From the IMG/VR virus record IMGVR_UViG_3300037847_006528, positions 16,871 to 80,870 of that record: 64,000 nt of DNA. One strand, 5' to 3'. A program made the position numbers and the translations under genes. A model generated the notes under the pieces. It saw nothing but the letters and a program-made list of their open reading frames with translations. It had not been told where the DNA came from and made no database searches. This document shows positions 42,501 through 50,641 of the stretch, piece by piece. Every line of letters starts with the position of its first letter. Position 1 is the first letter of the stretch. This DNA is from a virus.

Positions 42501-44652
42501 TCTTTAAATTTTCATCATGTGGGTCGGCAGCTTGATCAACCGCTTTCGGAACTTTGGGTCCGTCAACTTCCAAAGGTCCACCATATTCAAAGCCCATGTG
42601 TTTCCCTCCGAATTTAAATCTCCCTCTGGTCTTTTTTCCTATTGTTGCGGATCTACCAATACTAGGGATAAGCATACCCATGTTTTTAGGAGTAACCAAG
42701 ACGACCTGCTCTGTCTTTTTTGCTTTTGGTCCCTTCTTGGCCGCACCAAACCGCTGACTAACTTGACTTGGCGAATATCCTGCTGCTATTGCTTGGTCGC
42801 GAGTGGTAATATCGTCTCTTTCCGAAAGTGGTTTTGATGGCCTCCCCAATCTTACTTGTCCTCTACCTCCAGCATATCTAGGAATATTGCCGCCAGCATA
42901 CAGCGGAATCACAGCAGAGTCGGACCCTCCCGCAAAACGAGGGACTTCCACCTCATAATTGTTCATAATGAAGTCTTTGCCATTTATCTTTCCCGTCCCC
43001 ATATGAGCTTGAACATCATCGGGTGCTCCCAGCATCCTTGCTGATGCCTCCTCTGCCATGAAACCATGAGAGAAAGTTCTCCCCCTTCTGCCCGTGAAAC
43101 CACTTCCCTGAGTAAATCCTCCAACACCTCTGGCAGCAGCGGCAGCAGCCAAACTTCTCATGAGAGCGGCTTGTTGCGTTAAAAGAGCGTTTTCTCTTTT
43201 TATAGCAGCTATAACCGCCTGTTCCTTTTGAAGCTGAGTCGCTGTAGTGCTTTGTATTACTTTCCTTAAAGCAGAGTCTCTTGATAATAAACCAACAATT
43301 CCTCCTTGGATATTTTTAAGCTTTTCAGCCTCAGTCCCCATTTTGAATAGGGCTTTCATTCCGTCTAAAGCAAACTTACCCACAAGTTTCGCTATCTTTA
43401 AGAAAGCCGCCGTAAATATAACAACAGCGGGACCGCTAAGAAACGTGCTTATAGCCTTAAAGAAACCTCTTATAAAATTATTCCCTTTTTCTGGGTCTAG
43501 TGCATTGTCTAAAAACTCTGTAAACTTTATGGCTATTCCAACAAGGTTTTCTAATAATGGCCCAAATGTGATTGAACCCACCTTTTCTCCTAAACTGGTT
43601 AACCCAACTATAAGCCTGTTTATGTTGTGAGCCATGCTTTCGCTCAAGGCTGCATTTTTCTCAAATGCTTGGTTGGTTGCTTGCACCCCTGTTTGTGTAG
43701 CTTTTGCAAAAATGGATGTCTCGCTTCCTATATCTTTTAAAGCGGCACTAACTACGTTGATTTGGAAAACACCACCAGCTAACTCTTTAATCTTAGAAAC
43801 AACAGTTGGATCTGCTATATTTTCTATAGCCATAGAGAGAGCTTGTAGCTTTTGCACACCACTCATAGTAGCGTCAATCGCTACACCTAACTCTTGAAGC
43901 TCATCAATTGTTGTTCCTCTTTGTAATCTTGTAAAAATTGATTTAAATGCGTTACCGATAACGGCTCCACCTCTCGCAGTTTTTTGTTCAACTGCTGTAA
44001 CAAGACCAAGTAATTGATCAAAACTAACCCCAGCATCCTCTGCTGTAGAACCCGCTCGACTAAAAGCCTCTGCCAAATCTTGAGCAGACACCGCAAAAGC
44101 CGTATCCACAGCAACCATCTTATTAACAATCTGGTTGGCACTTAAACCAGCGGAAGTAAATCCATTGATCGCAGCAGTTAATGACTTAACAGATTTTTCT
44201 GCGTCTAGACCCGATATCCTTGTTAACACCAATGCAGCCTTTAACCTTTTCGCGGTTTCTTCAGCACTTAGACCTTGACGAGCTAACTCAGCAGCACCCT
44301 CTGCAACTGTGCTAAATGATTGGCCAGTCTCTTTAGCTACTTGGAAAATTGAATTCCTGAACCTGTTAAAAGTGGTTTCTGTAGCCTGAAAAATAGAATT
44401 AATTTCTATTAATCTTTTTTCTACCTCTATAGTAGTTGCTACAAGCTTTTTAAAAGACTGTGTTATACTGTTTAAGACTACAGTGGTAGCTCCAAATGCA
44501 AAAACACGGGCTGTAGAAGCATCCAGAGATTTTTGAAACTCTGACGCTTGTCCAGTAATTCTTCCTAATGCATTAGATATCTGCTTAGTCGAAGCATTTA
44601 GACTAGCAGTATTTAACTGAACATTTAGGGAAGCATTGAAACTTTGAGCCAT
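39577..44652 (-). CDS. Tape measure protein with possible embedded nuclease-like domain
   Basis: Sets tail length and lines the tail tube. At 1691 residues it predicts a tail of roughly 250 nm by the usual 0.15 nm per residue. The N-terminal 300 residues are a TP901-type tape measure domain (AFGATTVVLNSITQSFKKL, VAKETGQSFSTVAEGAAELA, AVEQKTARGGAVIGNAFKSI). The middle has PRxAGG-type repeats (VPRFAGG, LYAGGNIPRYAGG, FAGGHIPRYARG). Between them lies a region with E770 (GAAFEA), D789/D791 (GGDFDVKG) and D818-x-K820 (FDYKEN). Hydrophobic Ala/Gly-rich segments (about 1075-1215) and long charged coiled coils follow to the C-terminus. A GTGTAA motif precedes the ATG by 10 nt. Confidence 0.92.
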   Translation of the reverse strand: MAQSFNASLNVQLNTASLNASTKQISNALGRITGQASEFQKSLDASTARVFAFGATTVVLNSITQSFKKLVATTIEVEKRLIEINSIFQATETTFNRFRNSIFQVAKETGQSFSTVAEGAAELARQGLSAEETAKRLKAALVLTRISGLDAEKSVKSLTAAINGFTSAGLSANQIVNKMVAVDTAFAVSAQDLAEAFSRAGSTAEDAGVSFDQLLGLVTAVEQKTARGGAVIGNAFKSIFTRLQRGTTIDELQELGVAIDATMSGVQKLQALSMAIENIADPTVVSKIKELAGGVFQINVVSAALKDIGSETSIFAKATQTGVQATNQAFEKNAALSESMAHNINRLIVGLTSLGEKVGSITFGPLLENLVGIAIKFTEFLDNALDPEKGNNFIRGFFKAISTFLSGPAVVIFTAAFLKIAKLVGKFALDGMKALFKMGTEAEKLKNIQGGIVGLLSRDSALRKVIQSTTATQLQKEQAVIAAIKRENALLTQQAALMRSLAAAAAARGVGGFTQGSGFTGRRGRTFSHGFMAEEASARMLGAPDDVQAHMGTGKINGKDFIMNNYEVEVPRFAGGSDSAVIPLYAGGNIPRYAGGRGQVRLGRPSKPLSERDDITTRDQAIAAGYSPSQVSQRFGAAKKGPKAKKTEQVVLVTPKNMGMLIPSIGRSATIGKKTRGRFKFGGKHMGFEYGGPLEVDGPKVPKAVDQAADPHDENLKKNITRSVTTNAANFAGLLKPVLGKPSPAKILQKLKSQGGGKGALKGIVGAAFEASVNAALDISPARKVEGGDFDVKGVSGKKAGAIRKLFGVSNPKANIFDYKENSRKNSVASFAKKIANEDAAKGSVKFVTREVRRGTKAFAGGHIPRYARGMKMGGASAVGGGSIGKLMGIFDSITSVGFGLQFAFGAISSVIGFVEAAYEKQITVMEAATQKRIEEIEASDENFLMKRALIQEEMRLLDEIKKQPPVYVRLAQAAKSAAIALGALAALNMATRGGLGRAVGKTRAGSFFSGRGTKMKTAEKLKGQPNRMVEAQKAGKRARFIRGGGAAAALFGAYDIGSTLMNEDLTKRQKIVGVSESGGAIAGGLAGAAGGAKLGAVLAPFLGPAAPLVAAITTFGGGIIGAVGGGMAAGKAAEALTPKEKAIAEAKEKIAATQKAVGVGRTKFDKAPDFEGFGDKKSQIEFLNKSLEEGMANAADPKALADAYDKAAKAVEEQQKKSDELLAAAEDAKDGSKKRNKLAKQLRESDDKLAKEQDKLANVIANISGWKYKDLQMQMSWQADMDEATATLAQAHKDYANTLSDLQERQSKITLKTADAFAQAQDQQALVQALATGPNALAMNMGAGFQTQQRGLDQFRGAIINAQTGVDTAYAETSKTASEQGRTATNREMLQGSLAARNNLEKASQQFESAARKAGIDILSKMKQVGDLQMANEKKMAELTAQTIQAQVSHIQQAFGQGGMDLDYVHAQGKEIADEMLKDPADIDYEKIGMMMSEYDDQGTGVSIDKLVTLFGVHQGKLEEVLAKVADAGLVGGEGKNMLMQLRSGEGESFKDMMDDAKGLDATAEMDELLETQRGLNKAMAQATKAWEKFATDSDTADIAKKLKETQEKIESGEASVDQVLEFLDENLQASKDLQPFLAEQAKFAKSATNSMKMLANKMISMENLIKDLMDEEPAEGTGATALEPASEGS

Positions 44653-44662
44653 ATAGTGTAAA

Positions 44663-44668
44663 TTACAC
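44663..44668 (-). promoter_or_regulatory. GTGTAA motif before tape measure gene
   Basis: GTGTAA on the minus strand, 10 nt before the ATG at 44652. It is followed by TTTACAC, so the site is nearly palindromic. Confidence 0.5.
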
Positions 44669-45556
44669 CTATCCGCTCAAAAAGTCTTCGGCTTTAAGCT
44701 CTCCACCCCTTGCTTTAATCTTGGCTTTTAGGTCTTCCGTGCCATGAGATACCTTTCTGTCAGCCTCATCTGGCTTCTCCTCATAGTTAAACATTTTAAC
44801 TGGATCTCCGTAAATCTCATCGGGTATTGAGGTATTTCTAATTTTATTCAATAAAGAGCTAGACAAAACTAATAGAGTTTTTTGAAAAACTGTTATTTCT
44901 TGAAATGTGGTATCAATCAAACCGATAGGATTATTTCTTTGGGTTACATAAAGATCAAAGAAACCGCCTTTGTAAGAAGCTTCTAATACCCTTTCATGGC
45001 TCATTAAATCATTATACCTAGAAAATAACATAACCGTTAAAGCGTCCCTGTTTTTGGGGTCTGGGGCTGAATCAAAATCTTTAGAAGAAAAGACACAGCG
45101 ATCATAAGTTCTCTTAACTTTTTTAAGCTCTGCTAAATGTTCTGCGCTATATGCTATTAATTTACCCCTTTCAGCCTGAATCTCTTTTAAGTCTTTTTCT
45201 TGAGAGAGCAGTGAATTATTGAAAATCTTTCTTTGAGTGGGGTCAGTAATTTTTGCCAAAGCCGCAGTAGATTTTTTAATCATCCACTTTTGCGATTTAA
45301 TAGACTCTTCTTTTTCCTTCGACCAAGCTCCTGATTGTATAGCTTGTTCTATAAGTTCATCAGACGTAGAGATACCTGATTTTATTGATTTTTTTATGTC
45401 CTCTATTTGTTCATTATCGACTTCAATAGCATCCATTAACTTCAGATGCTTGAAGTAATATTGCTGACCAGAATACTCTAAAACACTAAAACCTCTTATT
45501 ATGTCTAATAAGTCAATAGAAGCGTTCTCATACCTCTTCTTCTTTTTCTCCTTCAT
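44669..45556 (-). CDS. Probable tail assembly chaperone, second of pair
   Basis: A 295-residue, strongly helical and lysine/glutamate-rich protein immediately upstream of the tape measure gene, the fixed position of tail assembly chaperones in long-tailed phages. No enzymatic motif is seen. Its start overlaps the preceding gene by 29 bp in the +1 frame. That geometry is reminiscent of chaperone pairs fused by programmed frameshift, although no canonical slippery heptamer is visible in the overlap. Confidence 0.5.
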   Translation of the reverse strand: MKEKKKKRYENASIDLLDIIRGFSVLEYSGQQYYFKHLKLMDAIEVDNEQIEDIKKSIKSGISTSDELIEQAIQSGAWSKEKEESIKSQKWMIKKSTAALAKITDPTQRKIFNNSLLSQEKDLKEIQAERGKLIAYSAEHLAELKKVKRTYDRCVFSSKDFDSAPDPKNRDALTVMLFSRYNDLMSHERVLEASYKGGFFDLYVTQRNNPIGLIDTTFQEITVFQKTLLVLSSSLLNKIRNTSIPDEIYGDPVKMFNYEEKPDEADRKVSHGTEDLKAKIKARGGELKAEDFLSG

Positions 45557-46346
45557 CCTCGCTGAAAAGATCCTTCAAGGTCTTATCTATCGACTTTTGA
45601 TCTGTTGCTAATTTGTTATACCAAATAGTAATAACCCTTATTAGTGTTTCAAAAGAAGAATTATAAAGAGTTTTTAATCTAAGTAAATGAGGGTCTTTTG
45701 TCTCTTCCTCTTCTAGATCTTGTAAATCTACAAGAAATTCTCGCCTTTCTTTAAAACTCTCTCCTTCAAACAAAGGAAAGAGTTCTTTCTTACCTTCCTT
45801 GTCGTCTTTTACTTCATCTTCGTAATACGAAAAGTTAACAACAAACCATTCGACTAGTTTTTGTTCTGCCTTAGCATCAGCGGTCTGGCTGAATTGATCC
45901 CTTAAGCTAGATTCATATTGATGAATTGATTTTTGAGTTGAAGCAAAAGTTAGCTTAGCTTCTTTTAACTTTTCTTTTTGCTCCTCATCCAAATCTTTCG
46001 CGCCCTCAAAAAATTCAATAACCCTGCTAGCCTCAAGGTTTTCTAAGACCATTTCAGATATCGCATCATCGGTCCTCTTTGAAGTCATTCCTCCAAGATC
46101 GCCCATTTTTTTAGCGAGCATCGCCTTAGTTAAAAACCCAGCATTAATAAAAGAATTATACTTTTGACCAAAATAAAACTCCGCATCCTCCATATCGCTG
46201 ATAGTAGGCTTTATGATAGCCATTCTTGTCTGCACGGTTTTTTTTTGTTTTTTAGTGCTCTCTACAGGGCCATTCTTGGTTTTTTTAATATAAGGGACTT
46301 CCTTTATAATTTCCCTTTTTACATCAAATGAGTATAGCTCTTTCAT
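45528..46346 (-). CDS. Probable tail assembly chaperone, first of pair
   Basis: A 272-residue charged helical protein (EFFEGAKDLDEEQKEKLKEA, WFVVNFSYYEDEVKDDKEGK) ending in an acidic tail (EDEGEKEEEV). With the following gene it sits between the tail-tube-like genes and the tape measure, where paired chaperones are usual. The ATG lies 7 nt downstream of a TATAAT -10, suggesting a leaderless message from its own sigma-70-type promoter. Confidence 0.5.
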   Translation of the reverse strand: MKELYSFDVKREIIKEVPYIKKTKNGPVESTKKQKKTVQTRMAIIKPTISDMEDAEFYFGQKYNSFINAGFLTKAMLAKKMGDLGGMTSKRTDDAISEMVLENLEASRVIEFFEGAKDLDEEQKEKLKEAKLTFASTQKSIHQYESSLRDQFSQTADAKAEQKLVEWFVVNFSYYEDEVKDDKEGKKELFPLFEGESFKERREFLVDLQDLEEEETKDPHLLRLKTLYNSSFETLIRVITIWYNKLATDQKSIDKTLKDLFSEDEGEKEEEV

Positions 46347-46353
46347 CTATATT

Positions 46354-46381
46354 ATTATATAAATAAAATAGCTAAAATCAA
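46354..46381 (-). promoter_or_regulatory. Sigma-70-type promoter before tail chaperone pair
   Basis: On the minus strand TTGATT (46376-46381), 16-nt spacer, consensus TATAAT (46354-46359). The -10 ends 7 nt before the ATG at 46346, so the predicted message starts at or one base before the start codon. Confidence 0.6.
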
Positions 46382-46393
46382 TCTTTTTTAACC

Positions 46394-46825
46394 TTAGACT
46401 GCATCAGTCATGATTGATTCTATTCCACTGATATCTACAAAAGCTGTAGAATTTCCATGTTTATGGAAAAGAGCAAAATTAACTTCTCCTATCTCAGTGA
46501 CAGGAGCACCAGTTATCAGCATACCGTTCGCCATCAATACATCATTGTGATAATATGAATAACCCTCGCTACTATCTCCACCTCCCCATTTAAATTTAAT
46601 ATTAAAAGGAACTCCGCTTTCATAGCCCCCAAAAAACTTTCCGCTCTGATCAAACAAGTATCCACTAACTCCCGAAACTGTCATCATATTATTCGTTCGA
46701 AAAGTTCCACCTAAAACCCCTGTTTCCATCATCGCAAACTCAAACCCACTTTCAGGGGTATGAATATTTAAATCTACACTATATGTAGATGTCTGTAGTC
46801 CATTAAAACCTCCAGTAGCTATCAT
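46394..46825 (-). CDS. Small virion protein of the tail module
   Basis: A 143-residue beta-rich protein (STYSVDLNIHTPESGFEFAMME, GVPFNIKFKWGGGDSSEGYSYYHNDVLM) with no cysteine and no known family. It overlaps the upstream tail gene by 4 bp and is followed by a 47-bp gap containing the chaperone promoter. Likely a tail-tube-associated or tail-terminator protein; this is inferred from position. Confidence 0.55.
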   Translation of the reverse strand: MIATGGFNGLQTSTYSVDLNIHTPESGFEFAMMETGVLGGTFRTNNMMTVSGVSGYLFDQSGKFFGGYESGVPFNIKFKWGGGDSSEGYSYYHNDVLMANGMLITGAPVTEIGEVNFALFHKHGNSTAFVDISGIESIMTDAV

Positions 46826-47676
46826 TTTAATATTGGGAAATAGTATGAGAAATCAACAGAAGTATTATCATCTAAATCAGTCGATTCGTCTATTGATTCT
46901 AAACAACATCCACTTGTAGTAAAATCCATAACAGAGTTGCCTTCATTGTCTTTTAAATCAATTTTAATTACACCACTCTGACAGACTAGGCTCGATAAGT
47001 CTATTCCAGTCACTTGATTTTTAACAGCACTAAAAGAAAGACTGCCTTGGCTGGGTAAGTCTGGATATCTGAATTTTGGAGTTCTTGTCCCAAGTCTAGT
47101 AACTTTTTTTCTAGGAGTATCTACTGATAAGGTAAAATTCTGTATATTAAAAGACGCTGAACTAATTGACTCTAAGCCGTCTGGAGTTGTCGATATCTCT
47201 ATATTTTGCGGCCTAAAGAAACCCCCGAAAGTATCGCTTGTTGAGTCGGAAAAAGTTAAAGCTCCATCAGGCGTAAAAATAGCAGCATCTCCTTCATATG
47301 CAGTGCTACCTTCAACAAGTGCTCCCACGGAACCATTGAGAGAGTATGAGGTCATAGAGGCTCCAGAAACAGTGGTAACACCCACAGTATCTTTTATCTG
47401 AAAATCAAATTTTCCTGTATTAAGAAATCCAGACCCTGCCATTTGGCATTGATAGAAAGGATCTATTCCAGACGCACCAGTGGTGATCAAAAGCCCCATA
47501 TCCAAGGATGAGCTTTGACTGCTTGCTAAGACTCTATCTGATATATGAGAAACCCCCAATCTAGGTATATCGACTAATTCTTTTTCTGTGTTTACAGAAA
47601 GAGAGTTGATAGCAGGTATTCGTTCTCCATTAACGAAAACCTGAATATCACTAGAATGAACTCTCTCTATAGCCAT
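46822..47676 (-). CDS. Tail-tube-like structural protein
   Basis: A 284-residue beta-rich protein. The opening (ERVHSSDIQVFVNGERIPAINSLSV) and the closing (DDNTSVDFSYYFPI) follow the tail-tube pattern, where the N-terminal strand and a last strand with ETIDMTFSAQI-like sequence frame the fold, as also seen in the next protein upstream (47747-49069). It is probably a second tail-tube or tube-capping protein. A GTGTAA motif precedes the ATG by 8 nt. Confidence 0.55.
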   Translation of the reverse strand: MAIERVHSSDIQVFVNGERIPAINSLSVNTEKELVDIPRLGVSHISDRVLASSQSSSLDMGLLITTGASGIDPFYQCQMAGSGFLNTGKFDFQIKDTVGVTTVSGASMTSYSLNGSVGALVEGSTAYEGDAAIFTPDGALTFSDSTSDTFGGFFRPQNIEISTTPDGLESISSASFNIQNFTLSVDTPRKKVTRLGTRTPKFRYPDLPSQGSLSFSAVKNQVTGIDLSSLVCQSGVIKIDLKDNEGNSVMDFTTSGCCLESIDESTDLDDNTSVDFSYYFPILK

Positions 47677-47684
47677 ACTTTAGT

Positions 47685-47690
47685 TTACAC
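47685..47690 (-). promoter_or_regulatory. GTGTAA motif before tail-tube-like gene
   Basis: GTGTAA on the minus strand, exactly 8 nt before the ATG at 47676. It sits just after the terminator of the major tail gene, so it marks the start of a new unit. Confidence 0.55.
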
Positions 47691-47693
47691 AAA

Positions 47694-47719
47694 AAAGCCC
47701 CGCATCTCTGCGGGGCTTT
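47694..47719 (-). terminator. Strong intrinsic terminator after major tail protein gene
   Basis: AAAGCCCCGC (47694-47703), 6-nt loop, GCGGGGCTTT (47710-47719). On the minus strand the GC-rich stem is followed by a run of six T residues. It ends transcription of the gene at 47747-49069, consistent with high-level expression of the main tail subunit. Confidence 0.92.
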
Positions 47720-47746
47720 AATTGTAAGCCTTAAAAGACCGTTAAA

Positions 47747-49069
47747 TTACTCGTTATAAGGAGCAACGCCATTAGGTGTATTACCACCACCGCCTTTACT
47801 CTTGGCATAGTAAAAGCCATTAGCTAATTGGCAGTCTACATAGTTTTCTACAGGAGCATTTCCAGCAGCACCTGAGTAGAATAAACCTTGGTCAGTAGTA
47901 TCTGGACCACCAATCTGAGCCGAGAAGGTCATATCAATAGTCTCATTATCATCAAGACCAACCGAGAAGTTTTGGCTATCCAATACTGCCTTCTGGAGAA
48001 CGAAGTGGTGAGCTACTGCTCCATTTTCAGAGTCCTTGACTTTGATAGTGGCATTTGTGGTAGCGTCTCCCGCTGTTCCAGTTAAGATCTTATCAATAGC
48101 TCCACTGTGCATATTCTTAAGGATGGCACTTACACTCAAGGTTACATTAATTGGGAATTCAAGAGGTTTAGCAACAGCCCTTTCAGCGCCGAGCGCCTGA
48201 ATATTTCCGCGAGACATTGGAACTTCGATGGAAGCACTTTGGACATGCATGTCACTTGTATCAGTTCCACCAAAGTCAAATGTGTTTTTGCTGAGACTAA
48301 GAGTAACGTCTTCGGGGCGCAGAACGAGAACATTCATATCTCCCGTGCTTGGAACACCAAGCATGAATTGTCCAGTGTCTGCTCTCTTCGCATTTCTATC
48401 AAGAGCAGGGTTATAAAGACCTGAACTCTGTCCAACATCAAACTGAATGTTTTGAGCTTCTCCTTCTAGATCAACTCTCGGAATTTCTCCGACAGCGAAG
48501 TTTACGGTATAGCTGTTAAATGTGCAGTTTCCGAACGCCACAACATCATGAGTGGTTCTATCAGCAGAGCTAAAGTAGCCTGTTGCGGCATTGATGCTTG
48601 TAGTAGTGGAACTCGTAGAGTTATTAAATGCATCATCACCTTCTCCAACGGTAAGGACATAAAGGTTCTTTTCCCTCTTAAGAGCATTCTCTGTCATTAC
48701 GCCAGAAATAAATTGTGAAGAGGGTGCAGCCGCGCTAGTTAGCCCCCCGCAATCAAAGCCCAAAAGACCTTCGTTTTCTCCATTGCCCAAGTAGTATCCT
48801 ACAGAGAAACTTGGATTTAATTCTGACATTGTTAATGTCCCGATTCGGGCTAACTGTCCAAACTCCCTGACATCCTGCCTTGCTCCAGCAAGGTCAATAT
48901 CAAAGGAAAAGGTGTCAACTCGATGAAGCTGTGTCGGCATTATGCCTGAGTGAGCAGCAGCGTCTTTTGCTGAATCTGCATTGCTATCAGCACTGCCACT
49001 ACATAAAATACCAGTAGGAGACACATACAAAGCTTTGCTTTGTGAGATTATTCTAGTTCTAGAAGCCAT
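47747..49069 (-). CDS. Probable major tail protein
   Basis: A 440-residue beta-rich structural protein without enzymatic motifs, alone between a strong terminator and a doubled GTGTAA motif, the arrangement expected of the most abundant tail protein. Its codons look more GC-rich than those of neighbours, like the capsid gene. Core strands include VDTFSFDIDLAGARQDVREFGQ, FNSYTVNFAVGEIPRVDLEGEA and NFSVGLDDNETIDMTFSAQIGG, which fit tail-tube proteins. A sheath was considered, but no sheath C-terminal signature is present, so a tube or major tail protein is the better call. Confidence 0.7.
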   Translation of the reverse strand: MASRTRIISQSKALYVSPTGILCSGSADSNADSAKDAAAHSGIMPTQLHRVDTFSFDIDLAGARQDVREFGQLARIGTLTMSELNPSFSVGYYLGNGENEGLLGFDCGGLTSAAAPSSQFISGVMTENALKREKNLYVLTVGEGDDAFNNSTSSTTTSINAATGYFSSADRTTHDVVAFGNCTFNSYTVNFAVGEIPRVDLEGEAQNIQFDVGQSSGLYNPALDRNAKRADTGQFMLGVPSTGDMNVLVLRPEDVTLSLSKNTFDFGGTDTSDMHVQSASIEVPMSRGNIQALGAERAVAKPLEFPINVTLSVSAILKNMHSGAIDKILTGTAGDATTNATIKVKDSENGAVAHHFVLQKAVLDSQNFSVGLDDNETIDMTFSAQIGGPDTTDQGLFYSGAAGNAPVENYVDCQLANGFYYAKSKGGGGNTPNGVAPYNE

Positions 49070-49098
49070 ATTGTAAAAAAGTTAAGAATGTAATTTGT

Positions 49099-49104
49099 TT
49101 ACAC
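49099..49104 (-). promoter_or_regulatory. GTGTAA motif, proximal copy, before major tail gene
   Basis: GTGTAA followed by ACAAATTAC on the minus strand, 29 nt before the ATG at 49069. One of two copies spaced 10 bp apart. Confidence 0.45.
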
Positions 49105-49108
49105 TTTC

Positions 49109-49114
49109 TTACAC
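49109..49114 (-). promoter_or_regulatory. GTGTAA motif, distal copy, before major tail gene
   Basis: GTGTAAGAAAG on the minus strand, the same 11 bases that precede the protease-scaffold gene (from 55433). Distance to the ATG is 39 nt. Confidence 0.45.
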
Positions 49115-49118
49115 GGAT

Positions 49119-50003
49119 TTACAGTCTAGGGAAACGATAAGTGCATAATTCAAAGTCCAAAAAGCCAATTGATATGTTTTTATTAAGATTTTCCCTTATT
49201 TGCTCAGATACTACTTTTGAGGCTCTCACCTCCTTAATGAAGGACTTCACTGGGCTAGACTGATCTGAGACTAGATTATTGTAATTATAAGGAAAATTCT
49301 TTATGGAGAAAGAAAACCCATAAGGAAAATCTTCATATGGTATATGGGTTAAATCCTCTCTTACCGTGTCTCTAAAAAGAGATAAAATTGAGTCTAAAAT
49401 ATAATTATCAAAAGAAAGCACCATCACCCTAATATTAGATCTGGTATCCTCCTCTCCCCCAAAAGAAAATTCTGTATTATCAGAGGAAGCTAAAGAAATA
49501 AAACATGCGGGTAGAAAGTAAGTGTTCTCGTCATATTCTGAAGTTTTACCGTATTGATAGGGTAACTCTGTAGCACTATCCTTGAAATCAGAATGCAAAA
49601 TGGTTTGAGCATCTGTATCATTTGATATGTAAGTGTTTACTTCCTTTACAGTAGAATTTGCCGTTAAATCCTTACTACCAATTGGTGTCCCAGACTCTTG
49701 TGGAAATATCAATCTTCCATTGTCGTAGTCAGTGAAAACACCGCCATTTATATCAGAGTTACCTGTTATAAACTCACCGTCTAAAAAGAAACCAGAGTTA
49801 GGTTGTGATACTCCGTGATCACCAACAAGCTGTCTAAATTTGCCTTGAAAAGCGACATGACTAGGAGGCACATCAGGGAACACGCCTGAGGTAAAAGCAT
49901 TATCTAAGTTTATTTTATAAGCCTCTGCTTTACTTCCAATTAACTGGTTCTCAAACCATAGATAGAAGCTAGATAAAATATTCTGGTCAAACTGTGCTTT
50001 CAT
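49119..50003 (-). CDS. Head-tail connector or neck protein
   Basis: A 294-residue protein between the neck genes and the major tail gene. It opens KAQFDQNILSSFYLWFENQLIG and has mixed alpha/beta character (VMVLSFDNYILDSILSLFRDTVRED, YGFSFSIKNFPYNYNNLV). No family was recognised. Position points to a tail-completion or neck protein. It overlaps the upstream gene by 4 bp. Confidence 0.5.
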   Translation of the reverse strand: MKAQFDQNILSSFYLWFENQLIGSKAEAYKINLDNAFTSGVFPDVPPSHVAFQGKFRQLVGDHGVSQPNSGFFLDGEFITGNSDINGGVFTDYDNGRLIFPQESGTPIGSKDLTANSTVKEVNTYISNDTDAQTILHSDFKDSATELPYQYGKTSEYDENTYFLPACFISLASSDNTEFSFGGEEDTRSNIRVMVLSFDNYILDSILSLFRDTVREDLTHIPYEDFPYGFSFSIKNFPYNYNNLVSDQSSPVKSFIKEVRASKVVSEQIRENLNKNISIGFLDFELCTYRFPRL

Positions 50004-50641
50004 TTATCCAATCTCAATAAAGACTTCTTAAATTCGTTTATTAATTTACCGACATAAGGTGTCCTACTAAGACTTACACCAGAAGACCTATTTTTGACCT
50101 GTATACCTGTTCCAGAGCTAGAGTCGCCAAAACCTTTTGAACTATACAGATATTGTCCGAGGTTAGTTATGCTCCCCGCTTCGATACCTTCTACCCAGCT
50201 TTTTCCAGTCATCCAAGGTATAGGGGTCAAGCTATAAATTTCCTCTATACTAGGTATAAAAAACGTAACACGATATCTCCCTCTGGTATTAATTCTTCTT
50301 ACCTTGAACCTTATTTTTTCATTAAAAATCTTAGAAATAATATCGGTGGGATTACTTCCAGCGGAAAAGCCTATAAATGAAAACAAGTTACCATATCCAC
50401 CCAGAACACCACTGCTATTGCTGGCTCTTGGTCCAGCGTTTAGTTCAACTGTTATAGGGTGAACCTCAAACTTCTTAGCTAATTCTTTTCTCCTTTCCTC
50501 CAACTTCGGCTGAATGACACCCCTTAGAGCCATTCCCATAGTTTTATCATTTGGATTATCTGAAGTTAACTCTCTTAGAAGCTCTTTAGCGTTAACTGTC
50601 ACTACGGGCTTTGAGGCCGAAATGAATGGTTTTCTTGCCAT
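50000..50641 (-). CDS. Neck/head-closure protein
   Basis: A 213-residue basic protein in the connector cluster. VIQPKLEERRKELAKKFEVHPITVELNAGP suggests the long helix followed by strands seen in HK97 gp10-type minor tail and neck proteins. The assignment is by position and general pattern only. It overlaps both neighbours by 1-4 bp. Confidence 0.5.
   Translation of the reverse strand: MARKPFISASKPVVTVNAKELLRELTSDNPNDKTMGMALRGVIQPKLEERRKELAKKFEVHPITVELNAGPRASNSSGVLGGYGNLFSFIGFSAGSNPTDIISKIFNEKIRFKVRRINTRGRYRVTFFIPSIEEIYSLTPIPWMTGKSWVEGIEAGSITNLGQYLYSSKGFGDSSSGTGIQVKNRSSGVSLSRTPYVGKLINEFKKSLLRLDK

Noticed and set aside
41270-43630. Plus-strand open frames opposite the tape measure gene (for example 41270-41491 and 43247-43630)
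   Set aside because: They mirror Ala/Gly/Lys-rich codons of the tape measure and have no independent signals.
47747-49069. Contractile tail sheath protein
   Set aside because: Sequence lacks sheath C-terminal features and resembles tube-type beta proteins; no baseplate wedge genes were recognised.
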